From contig JAGKVE010000007.1 in the NCBI GenBank assembly GCA_021152555.1, positions 1 through 56,060 on the forward strand: a stretch of DNA of 56,060 nt. The letters are read 5' to 3'. Position numbers and translations under genes: made by a program. Positions 32,477 through 40,546 of the stretch are shown here, one piece after another (within the stretch, counting starts at the first letter, position 1; every line of letters begins with the position of its first letter). Below the pieces are notes generated by a model. The model was not told the origin of the DNA. It saw only the letters and a list, made by a program, of their open reading frames with translations, and did no database searches. The DNA is from Bacteroidia bacterium. Lineage in GTDB: Bacteria > Bacteroidota > Bacteroidia > Bacteroidales > Paludibacteraceae.

Positions 32477-35398
32477 TCAGAAGATTTTATTTCCTGTAAC
32501 GTCAAATAATTGTTCGCCCACTCGTATGTACAGCCGTCCGTTGCGCAGGAATTTCTCTCCTTTAGCACGCTGGCTGCCGTTTGCCTGCACGATGGTTTCT
32601 TCGCCTCCTTTATGGGTGTTCGGAATGCCAATCAGCAGGCATATGGCGTTCTCAATCAGGCGTTTACCGCTATATGTGAGGAACGCGGTTGAGTATTCCG
32701 ATACGCCAATCATAATCATACGTTTTGGCAGAACGATACCGTTACAATCAGTACCGGCAGGCAAATCGGCGATGGTGGTGTAGTCCGGTTGCGAGACAGG
32801 CGAGGCGATGAAGTCAAAGCCGGTAGTATTTGTCCATTGGCTGATGGCGGTCACGGCGTTAGTGTTACATTGGCTGAATAGTTGCAGTTCTCCGTCAATA
32901 ACCGTAATATCCCTGAAAAGAGGATGATCCGGAGTATTGACTGTGATGCTCAGGTCCTGCGTGTTGCTTGCGACGCCCCAATTCCACACACCGGACTTCA
33001 ATAAAAACGGTTTCAAGAGTACCATGGGCTTGTCGTATCCTTTCAATGGCGTAAATCCTACGGCGCTACTATTCGGTTTGCCGCCTAAGACAATCACTTC
33101 ATAGCTGCTATAATCCACTTCCGGATCCGTTGCGTCTGTCTCCACAATCCACAACGAGTCGTTTTTCCGCAGATAACTCAGGAGTGCTTTGTCCTCCGTA
33201 CTTTTGGCAATTGTGACAAACGCTACGCTATGCGTGCCTTTCGGTTGTACCTCGGGCACCGTGTCGTCAGGTATGGGGTCGTGTCGTTCGCCGGGCGTTT
33301 CATAGCATCCGAGGTCCGGCGCTGTTCCATTGTACCCGATGTTGATGTCAATACCAGCGTTGATTAGCGCCGATTCTGACGCTAACCGCATGAATGTACC
33401 CTCTGACAGCGAGCCGTCAGTTTGCCGGGCAGCCAAGATTTCTGTCGTGTCAAGAGACTGAAAATCAGAGAATTTGCAACTAAATCCGCTATTCCAACTA
33501 TTGTGGTCGTTAGCTGCCACATTTTGCGATTTATAACTATCGTTATTCTTACCGTTGAGGCTGATGTTATTTTGCAGTGTATTGGTTCCGCACGCTGTAG
33601 TAAAACCGAAATTAACGGTATTATCATACGCGCTGTTGTTATATACCCACATTGTGCCGCCGTTGTTATTCTGGTCAAACCCGCGGGCGTTGTTCGCAAC
33701 CGCAAGGCAATGATGGATGAGAATCTTATGGTCGCTGCGGTCACCTCCCATCTTGAATCCGTTTCCGTTTCCTTGACAAGGATATTTCTCCAGCGTGATG
33801 GTTATCGTTTGCCCGTATCGGTCAGTCATCTGGGTTCCTATTTTGCCGTCAAACCATGCCTTGTCGGTCTCATAACGCGGGTGGTTCTTCATGTTATAAA
33901 AAGCCGGTCCGTTCTGATAACAGACGCAATTCTCAATGACTGTTTGGGTACTGCTTACACGTTGGAAGAAATCCCATCCGTCATCACTGTTTCCCCACGC
34001 GCGGCAACCTATATAATGATTGCCGTTTCCGGTAAACTGTTTGTCGGCAAAACCATCCGCATTGCCGCCGAAATTAGCCGTAGAACCCGACATCGTTTCG
34101 TAGTCGAAATTGTCATGGCTGTCCACATTCTTGATAATGTTGTTACCTCCTTTTTTCATTTGGCAGCCGGTGTCGGCAGAGCCGTAAATGTCGAGATTCT
34201 CGAAAAGGCAGTATGAGCCTTCGTTATAAAGATTGTTCTTGCCGGAATAGGCAATAGAAAGGTCCTTGATATGCACGTATAGCGAATTGGCATGGACCGT
34301 AATACCGCGTGTACCGTATTTCACTTTACGGAAGTCCAGAATCGCTTTCTCTCCCGGATAACCGGATATGACAATGCGTTTGGACGATGCTCCTTGTTTG
34401 TTAATACTGTATTTATCCGTGAAAAAATAGGTCCCGCCGAGAAGATACAGCGTGTCACCGGGGTTTTGGAGTTTGCCGATACCGTTATTGAAACTCGTAG
34501 GTTGAGCGTATGAACTGCCGTCTCCTGTTCCGTCAGGTGAAGCAAAATATGTAGCAGCAGAAGCCATGAATGGTGCCATGCAGCAAGAGGTTAATAACAG
34601 CAACATCGCAGACCGTTTAGGCGTCGCAAAATCCGGGTCCATTTGTTTTCTTACTTCCATAATAAAGTGTAGTTTGAGTCTGAAAATAGTATACCAAAGA
34701 ATCAATTTTCCCTTCCATGACGCCATCGGAATCCTATTCTGCAATTCATTAAGAACGCGTTTTTGTGCGTCAGGGTGGGGGACGGAGGTTGTGCTTGCCG
34801 GATTCTTGGTATATAGATATCCGGCGTAATCAATGCGTCGGCAAGTAGCGCCTGAGAGCCATAACTCTGTGGAGAAAATGACATCTTCATAGATCATCCC
34901 CCCTTCGAACTGCAGACCTCTCAAGGCATTTCTTCTGTAAAGCCGCATACACGGCGAGGTGTAACTGTATTGGTGTTTTGGGAGACGTCTGATGCCGACG
35001 TGCCAGCCGGATTCAGTGAGAGCATCAGATGTTCGTCTGTAGCCACTTTGAACGTAGTCCACCCCTTTGATTGCTGTCAAATGGCGGTCACACCAATCCG
35101 GCGCAATGCGGTCGTCCGCGTCCACAAAAGCGATGTACTCTCCTTCTGCATACTGCAATCCGAGGTTACGCGCAATAGACTGACCGGAATGCGGTTGAGA
35201 AAGTAAAAGAACTTGTCTCCTTGGATCCTCGGCATGCTTCTTGGCGTATGATTTTGCTATGACAAGACTGTTGTCCGTGCTGCTGTCATCAACAAGAATG
35301 ATTTGCAGCGGTTCGGCAGTGGTCTGCCCGAGAATGGAGTCCATGCAGTCCGTCAAGTACTCGGCGGCATTGAAGATGGGTACAATAATACTTATCAT
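32477..35398 (-). CDS. Fusion of a family 2 glycosyltransferase and a PL9-like pectate lyase
   Basis: 973 residues in one open frame. Residues 1-~250 are a GT2 enzyme (MISIIVPIFNAAEYLTDCMD, LVDDSSTDNSL, FVDADDRIAPDW). After a linker with MEVRKQMDPDFATPKRS, a hydrophobic stretch at ~265-283 (AMLLLLTSCCMAPFMASAA) looks exactly like a Sec signal peptide. Then comes a right-handed parallel beta-helix with GGNADGFADKQ and GCRAWGNSDDGWDFF, the Ca-binding motifs of PL9 pectate lyases. A second C-terminal region (VILGGKPNSS...LFSQCN) and the tag KFLRNGRLYIRVGEQLFDV close the protein. A cytoplasmic sugar transferase and an exported lyase should not share a chain. Either the stop codon between two genes was lost or internal starts split them. 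Confidence 0.85.
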   Translation of the reverse strand: MISIIVPIFNAAEYLTDCMDSILGQTTAEPLQIILVDDSSTDNSLVIAKSYAKKHAEDPRRQVLLLSQPHSGQSIARNLGLQYAEGEYIAFVDADDRIAPDWCDRHLTAIKGVDYVQSGYRRTSDALTESGWHVGIRRLPKHQYSYTSPCMRLYRRNALRGLQFEGGMIYEDVIFSTELWLSGATCRRIDYAGYLYTKNPASTTSVPHPDAQKRVLNELQNRIPMASWKGKLILWYTIFRLKLHFIMEVRKQMDPDFATPKRSAMLLLLTSCCMAPFMASAATYFASPDGTGDGSSYAQPTSFNNGIGKLQNPGDTLYLLGGTYFFTDKYSINKQGASSKRIVISGYPGEKAILDFRKVKYGTRGITVHANSLYVHIKDLSIAYSGKNNLYNEGSYCLFENLDIYGSADTGCQMKKGGNNIIKNVDSHDNFDYETMSGSTANFGGNADGFADKQFTGNGNHYIGCRAWGNSDDGWDFFQRVSSTQTVIENCVCYQNGPAFYNMKNHPRYETDKAWFDGKIGTQMTDRYGQTITITLEKYPCQGNGNGFKMGGDRSDHKILIHHCLAVANNARGFDQNNNGGTMWVYNNSAYDNTVNFGFTTACGTNTLQNNISLNGKNNDSYKSQNVAANDHNSWNSGFSCKFSDFQSLDTTEILAARQTDGSLSEGTFMRLASESALINAGIDINIGYNGTAPDLGCYETPGERHDPIPDDTVPEVQPKGTHSVAFVTIAKSTEDKALLSYLRKNDSLWIVETDATDPEVDYSSYEVIVLGGKPNSSAVGFTPLKGYDKPMVLLKPFLLKSGVWNWGVASNTQDLSITVNTPDHPLFRDITVIDGELQLFSQCNTNAVTAISQWTNTTGFDFIASPVSQPDYTTIADLPAGTDCNGIVLPKRMIMIGVSEYSTAFLTYSGKRLIENAICLLIGIPNTHKGGEETIVQANGSQRAKGEKFLRNGRLYIRVGEQLFDVTGNKIF

Positions 35399-36501
35399 AG
35401 TAGTTTTTCTATTTGCTCAGATTGAAATTGCCGTGTAAAGATTTTTGCATTTTTTACCGATTGGCGTGTAAAACCGTTATCTTGCCATTCGTGGTATTTA
35501 TCAAGGATGAAATTCATTACTTCCGTAACATTTGTTCCCGCCAAGCCGGCATTCGTATATTGTATGAGTTCTGCCAGCGAGCCATAATCCGACGGCACGC
35601 ATAGAATGGGCTTGGCGCATCCTAAGGCTTCGTAGAATTTAGTAGTCAGCATACCATGCGTATTGGGCGCAGTGAGCACCAGCATAATACTGCTGCGGCG
35701 GATGGCATCTCCTAATTGGTCGTGCGGAATGGGATTGCTATGCGGCGTATGAATCTCAAGATGGATGTCCGGATTATTCAATTCACGGATAGCTTGCTTC
35801 ACGATTTTCAAAGCCGGTTGCTGCCATTCGAAAAGACTGCCGATATACGTAATAGTGAACCGCTCTACCGGTATGTTTTCAGGATAGAATTGGGCTGCAT
35901 CAAAGCCATTGTATAGCACGTGTACATTGGGATTGAATTGTCGGATGAAGTCTGCGTGCCACGGCGATACCGTTGTGATAGAATCTGCAGCGCGCAATAC
36001 CTTATTTCTCCGACGGATATGAATCGCTCGGTATAGCCGGCGGAAAGGCATGAGCCATTTCTGCCGGTGTCGGTATTGGTAGCGGGAGTTATCCACTTGT
36101 TCGTCTAAATCGCGGATGTCGCAGATAAGCGGTACATTAAATGCTTGGGCTATTCGTAACGCAGCGCCTAACGGGAAGTCCGAGAAGGCAGAGCAGAGGA
36201 CGAGGTCATAGGCCGCTTGCGTTGTATGACCGCTTTGTTGTAAGAAATGATTAGCAAAAACGCGGTTGTGCCAATCGGAGAGGAGTGTCCAAACGGTTTT
36301 GCAAAACCAGTCTACGGTTCCTCCGCTATACATGCGGATGGTTTTGATGGGGTAGGAGTGGACAAAAGAGAGAGGTTGGTATTCTTCGGTCAAGAGAGTG
36401 ACGTCAAATCCCTTCCGTACGAGGTAGTCGCACAGAAAACGCACACGCGGGAGATAACCCGGAGCTGCAGGAGGATCAGATACAATCAATAACCTTTTCA
36501 T
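35395..36501 (-). CDS. Family 4 glycosyltransferase
   Basis: 368 residues from the ATG at 36501, the start that precedes MKRLLIVSDPPAAPGYLPRV; a longer frame lies inside the neighbouring gene. The fold is GT-B: N-terminal half with DLVLCSAFSDFPLGAALRIA, C-terminal half with ITYIGSLFEWQQPALKIV, and the donor-site region LTTKFYEALGCAKPILCVPSDYG holding the E-x7-E-like pattern. It probably adds a sugar to an exopolysaccharide or O-antigen. It overlaps the deacetylase-like gene by 26 bp and the GT2 fusion by 4 bp, so all three are coupled. Confidence 0.88.
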   Translation of the reverse strand: MKRLLIVSDPPAAPGYLPRVRFLCDYLVRKGFDVTLLTEEYQPLSFVHSYPIKTIRMYSGGTVDWFCKTVWTLLSDWHNRVFANHFLQQSGHTTQAAYDLVLCSAFSDFPLGAALRIAQAFNVPLICDIRDLDEQVDNSRYQYRHRQKWLMPFRRLYRAIHIRRRNKVLRAADSITTVSPWHADFIRQFNPNVHVLYNGFDAAQFYPENIPVERFTITYIGSLFEWQQPALKIVKQAIRELNNPDIHLEIHTPHSNPIPHDQLGDAIRRSSIMLVLTAPNTHGMLTTKFYEALGCAKPILCVPSDYGSLAELIQYTNAGLAGTNVTEVMNFILDKYHEWQDNGFTRQSVKNAKIFTRQFQSEQIEKLL

Positions 36502-37618
36502 ACAACGAGCGATGATATGTACTATCGTTGATATTGTTGTTATGCCACAAGAGACATAGGTCGCCATGGTGCAGCCGCACTTTTTCAATCAGCCGCTCGC
36601 AGAGGAAATAAGCTTCGTCTTCATTCAACCCCATGTAATTACTTTGGCTGAGTGTATTGTCCATAATGGTCAAAGGATGAAGAGTTAGGTTCGTTAGCCG
36701 GAACGTCTTCGGGTTAATCCAGCGGATGGCTCGTGAGGTCTGGAGACGGAAACCGGCCTGGTCGGCAAAGCCCATGGTAAAATCGTCAGTATAGCCGGCG
36801 TCAACTAACCGTTGCATTTGGTCAATAGGGCACCGTAGGTAATGAGCGCGGTACATCCTGCTATACTGAATCTCAGGAATAGTGCCGTAATAACTGCCAT
36901 GAACACCTAAATAGACATTATTATGCCGCAACATATGTTTGAGCCGCTTGAAATCCCTTCCGTGCAAACAGTATTGAGGATAATCATACCCCCTCCCCAG
37001 CGTGCGTTTTACGAAATAGATTGGCTCGGCGTTTTGTACTTTGGCATCCTGTTCTAGTATCCAAGGGAAAGTATATATAGGGTCTTCGTGTATGTCTCGC
37101 AAGGCTGCCAATACAGTTTTCCATTCGCCGCGTATGAGTCCTCCGAGGATGCCGCGAAAATGCCGGTAGCGAGAGATGGAGTCGATGTCGTGCGTAAGGT
37201 ATATATGCTTGAATCCGTTTTCCGGCAAAGGCAGATTCAGTTGTTTGAGCAATAAGCGTGCATACTCGTCCAGACGTGGAATCTGTAGTCTGCTCTTTTG
37301 CGAAAGGATGGAATACTTGGCGGCAAAACGTCCGTGTTCGTCGCGCTGGGGGGTAATCAACTCTTCCGCACGGGAAGTGAAGAAAAAAGCGGAATAGATA
37401 ATGTCCGTACGGATGATAGATTTGTTTGCCTTAGGTTGTTCCACCACAGGTTTTTTCAATTCTGGGAGAATTAAATCTTTTCCCAGATGTCCGTTCGGCA
37501 CAATGATGACGTCGTACGTTTCCAACGCTTTTTCGTCGTCCGTGTACGCTACTCGTTTGGCGGCTTCGGCATCGCCGTAGCAGAGCCATGTGATGAGGTA
37601 ATTGACAATCTCTTCCAT
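36476..37618 (-). CDS. Polysaccharide-deacetylase-like protein (DUF7033 type)
   Basis: 380 residues. The N-terminal ~120 residues (VAYTDDEKALETYDVIIVPNG, DIIYSAFFFTSRAEELITPQRDEHGRF) are typical of proteins found in Bacteroidota polysaccharide clusters. The second half has a deacetylase-like site LTHDIDSISRYRHFRG, followed by LGVHGSYYGT and LLWHNNNINDSTY. The motif set is a weaker NodB type, so enzymatic activity is inferred rather than proven. It starts 4 bp after ABC-F ends and overlaps the GT4 gene, placing it in the polysaccharide group. Confidence 0.75.
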   Translation of the reverse strand: MEEIVNYLITWLCYGDAEAAKRVAYTDDEKALETYDVIIVPNGHLGKDLILPELKKPVVEQPKANKSIIRTDIIYSAFFFTSRAEELITPQRDEHGRFAAKYSILSQKSRLQIPRLDEYARLLLKQLNLPLPENGFKHIYLTHDIDSISRYRHFRGILGGLIRGEWKTVLAALRDIHEDPIYTFPWILEQDAKVQNAEPIYFVKRTLGRGYDYPQYCLHGRDFKRLKHMLRHNNVYLGVHGSYYGTIPEIQYSRMYRAHYLRCPIDQMQRLVDAGYTDDFTMGFADQAGFRLQTSRAIRWINPKTFRLTNLTLHPLTIMDNTLSQSNYMGLNEDEAYFLCERLIEKVRLHHGDLCLLWHNNNINDSTYHRSLYEKVIDCI

Positions 37619-37622
37619 GGTG

Positions 37623-39464
37623 TTATTCTTCGCTTAGTATTTCCCATTCATACATTTTCTGCTCAATCTGATGTTTGACAGATTCGTATTTCTGAAAATT
37701 CTCTTGTGTCTGGTTTTCGGGGAGTGAGAGCAGTTGTTCCATGTCTGCCTGCTGCGCCTCAAGGGTGGCGATGGCATTTTCGACCTCTGTAATCAACCTC
37801 TCCTTTTTGCGTTTTTCAGCTGCTGCGGCTTTCTGGGCAGCGTAATCGAGTTTGGCATTCGAGGGCTCTACAGGGGCGTTACATTGGCTTTGACCGTCGG
37901 TTGACCGTCGGTTGACCGTCGGGATTGACTCGTGTTTGGTCGCATTTTGAGGGCGTGGATTCCTACGGTTCAGTTCATTGAGGTCAGCAAGTTTTTTTGC
38001 TCTCAGGAAATCATAAATGCCGCCGAGGTGCTCTTTGACTCTTCCTCCGCCGAATTCATACACTTTGGTGACGATGCCATCAAGAAAATCTCGGTCGTGA
38101 CTCACGCATATGAGTGTGCCGTTAAAGTCTTGTAGTGCCGCTTTGAGTACGTCTTTGGATTGCATGTCCAGATGGTTGGTCGGCTCGTCAAGAATGAGCA
38201 GGTTGCAAGGCTCTAACAGCAGCCTGATCATCGCAAGGCGGCTTCGCTCGCCGCCGGAAAGTACTTTCACTTTCTTCTCGCTTGCCTCTCCGCCGAACAT
38301 GAATGCGCCGAGGATGTCCCTTATTTTAGTCCGGATATCTCCAACCGCTACATAATCAATCGTTTCAAAGACAGTGAGGTTCTCATCTAACAAAGCCGCT
38401 TGATTTTGGGCAAAATAACCGATTTTGACGTTGTGCCCGATTTTCAGCGTACCCAGAAAATCCAATTGTCCCATGATACATTTGACAAGAGTGGACTTAC
38501 CTTCTCCGTTTTTGCCGACAAACGCAACTTTTTCCCCTCTGCGGATAGTGAAGGTAACATCATGGAAAACATTATGGTCGCCGAAATCTTTTCGCAGGTC
38601 TTCAATAATCAACGGGAAATCTCCGCTTCGCGGTGCGGGCGGGAACCTCAGGTTTAGCCGGCTGGTATCCTCTATATCCACTTCAAGCCGTTCTAACTTC
38701 TCCAACTGTTTGATACGGTTCTGGACCTGAACGGCCTTGGTCGCCTTGTACCGGAAACGCTCGATAAACTCCTCTGTTTCAGCAATCATTTTCTGCTGGT
38801 TCTGGAATGCTCTTACCTGTTGTTCATGCCGTTCTTTGCGCAGTTCGACAAAACGGCTGTAATTGACGTTGTAGTCATAAATACGCCCAAGAGTAATTTC
38901 AATAGTCCGGGTACACACATTATCAATAAATGCGCGGTCATGACTGACCACAACAACGGCAGACTGACTCGTTTTGAGGAAATCTTCCAACCATTGGATG
39001 GACTCAATGTCCAAATGGTTGGTCGGCTCGTCTAAAAGCAACAAGTCAGGATGGCGCAGAAGTATCTTAGCCAGTTCAATGCGCATTCTCCATCCTCCTG
39101 AGAACTCGTTGCACATCCGGTTGAAATCCTTTCTCTCAAATCCCAGACCGATGATGGTTCTGTCCATTTCCGCAACGAATCGTGCCTCGTCGTCGTGGGC
39201 AACCGTCATCACTTCGTCATAGAGTGTGCGGTTGTCCTGAAAGAGCATGACTTGCGGCAGATAGCCGATTGTACAATCCGCTTCGCGGGCAATCCGTCCG
39301 CTTGTGGGCTTGTACTCGCCGGCAATAAGTCGTAGCAAGGTGGTTTTGCCGGCTCCGTTTTTTCCCACTAACGCAATACGGTCTTTCCTGTTAACGAGAA
39401 ACGATATGTCATCCAGCACAGGGCGGGATGAGAACTCCATAGATATGTGGTCAATTGTAAGCAT
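37623..39464 (-). CDS. ABC-F family ATPase (ribosome-associated)
   Basis: 613 residues, two ATPase domains and no membrane segments. ABC-F proteins act on the ribosome, for translation restart or antibiotic protection. Walker A GKNGAGKTTLLRL (~38) and GKNGEGKSTLVKC (~330), signatures SGGWRMRIELAKILL and SGGERSRLAMIRLL, and Walker B LLLLDEPTNHLD and LLILDEPTNHLD are complete. A linker helix (~230-280) carries the P-site tRNA motif. A C-terminal coiled coil (~545-613) follows a variable hinge. That hinge includes an 11-bp triple repeat at 37890-37922. The ATG at 39464 shares a base with the WecA-like stop (TGATG). Confidence 0.94.
   Translation of the reverse strand: MLTIDHISMEFSSRPVLDDISFLVNRKDRIALVGKNGAGKTTLLRLIAGEYKPTSGRIAREADCTIGYLPQVMLFQDNRTLYDEVMTVAHDDEARFVAEMDRTIIGLGFERKDFNRMCNEFSGGWRMRIELAKILLRHPDLLLLDEPTNHLDIESIQWLEDFLKTSQSAVVVVSHDRAFIDNVCTRTIEITLGRIYDYNVNYSRFVELRKERHEQQVRAFQNQQKMIAETEEFIERFRYKATKAVQVQNRIKQLEKLERLEVDIEDTSRLNLRFPPAPRSGDFPLIIEDLRKDFGDHNVFHDVTFTIRRGEKVAFVGKNGEGKSTLVKCIMGQLDFLGTLKIGHNVKIGYFAQNQAALLDENLTVFETIDYVAVGDIRTKIRDILGAFMFGGEASEKKVKVLSGGERSRLAMIRLLLEPCNLLILDEPTNHLDMQSKDVLKAALQDFNGTLICVSHDRDFLDGIVTKVYEFGGGRVKEHLGGIYDFLRAKKLADLNELNRRNPRPQNATKHESIPTVNRRSTDGQSQCNAPVEPSNAKLDYAAQKAAAAEKRKKERLITEVENAIATLEAQQADMEQLLSLPENQTQENFQKYESVKHQIEQKMYEWEILSEE
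37890..37922 (-). repeat. Three 11-bp tandem units inside the abc-F gene
   Basis: TTGACCGTCGG occurs three times without a gap (33 bp). The total is a multiple of three, and the units encode PTVNRRSTDGQ in three different frames. Loss or gain of one unit would shift the frame and remove the C-terminal coiled coil. Confidence 0.9.
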
Positions 39465-40546
39465 CAATTCGTTTGTTCTTTAGCTATTTGGTTGTTTATA
39501 ACCCGCCAGAGAACCAATGTAAGCCCTGTCGCCAGTGAAAAATCTGCGAAAAGAAGCAGCCATATATTCCAATTCCGTCCGAGAATCGCCAAGCCGATAA
39601 ATAGAACACTGACAGACAGTAAAACGCAAGTCGTCTGTATGTGGTTAAGTCCGGTCCGAAGCAGTAAATGATGGATGTGATTTTTATCCGGTTGGAATGG
39701 CGAACGATGGTGCTTGATACGGGTTAGGCTGACACGGATAGTGTCAAAAATAGGTATCGTCAGTACGCAAATAGCTACTGCTGGCGCCGCATTCATATGC
39801 AGCCATTCCGGCACCTCATGATAGGCGTTGATTTCGCAAAAACGGAAAACAAATGCCGTCAGCAAATATCCTAACAGCAAACTGCCGGAATCGCCCATGA
39901 AAATCTTTTCGCGAAGTCCGAAAACATTGTATATGAAGAATACTGCCAATGCGCCAATCATGCAAATACCAAGTATAGACCAGCTTGTCTCTCCTGCTAA
40001 TCCGAAATAAACGGCGAAGAAAAGGCAGTACAATATTCCCAAACCGCTTGCCAGACCGTCAATGCCATCAATCAGATTGACCGCATTGATGATAGCTATG
40101 AGAATGAAAAGCGAGATCGCATAACTGGGAATGATACTAATTTGTTCAATGCCGAATATCCCGTGTAGATGTGTAATCCGCAAGTCCGCAAACCCCACCA
40201 GTGCAATACCTGCCAGTGTCTCGCCAAGCAGTTTGGTTAAAGGGGTTAGCACCAGAACGTCATCAATGAAGCCGACCGCCATGATAGCGAAAAGACCGAT
40301 AAGGAAAAACTGGCTCTGACTCAGTTGGTCGTACTCAAACAGCAGGTATGTGAGTATAAAACTGAAACATATGTTCAGCCCGCCGATATTTGGTACTTCG
40401 CCCGTATGGCTCATGCGCTTGTTGGGGCGAACCACAAGTCCTTTGGCCTTTGCAATACGGACTACAACCGGCATCCCGAGCAGGCCGAACGCGAAACTAA
40501 TCAAACCGATAAGATAGCTGTGCGTTATGAAAAAAGATTGAATCAT
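39464..40546 (-). CDS. Undecaprenyl-phosphate sugar-1-phosphate transferase (WecA/TagO-like)
   Basis: 360 residues and about ten membrane segments, the size of WecA/TagO/MraY proteins. They start lipid-linked glycan synthesis by moving a sugar-1-phosphate, often GlcNAc, onto undecaprenyl phosphate. Conserved cytoplasmic motifs are PNKRMSHTGEVPNIGG, VGFIDDVL (catalytic Asp pair), NAVNLIDGIDGLASG, REKIFMGDSGSLLLGY and HHRSPFQPDKNHIHH (the His motif that points away from MraY). The gene is coupled to abc-F and overlaps the dehydratase gene by 4 bp. Confidence 0.92.
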   Translation of the reverse strand: MIQSFFITHSYLIGLISFAFGLLGMPVVVRIAKAKGLVVRPNKRMSHTGEVPNIGGLNICFSFILTYLLFEYDQLSQSQFFLIGLFAIMAVGFIDDVLVLTPLTKLLGETLAGIALVGFADLRITHLHGIFGIEQISIIPSYAISLFILIAIINAVNLIDGIDGLASGLGILYCLFFAVYFGLAGETSWSILGICMIGALAVFFIYNVFGLREKIFMGDSGSLLLGYLLTAFVFRFCEINAYHEVPEWLHMNAAPAVAICVLTIPIFDTIRVSLTRIKHHRSPFQPDKNHIHHLLLRTGLNHIQTTCVLLSVSVLFIGLAILGRNWNIWLLLFADFSLATGLTLVLWRVINNQIAKEQTN

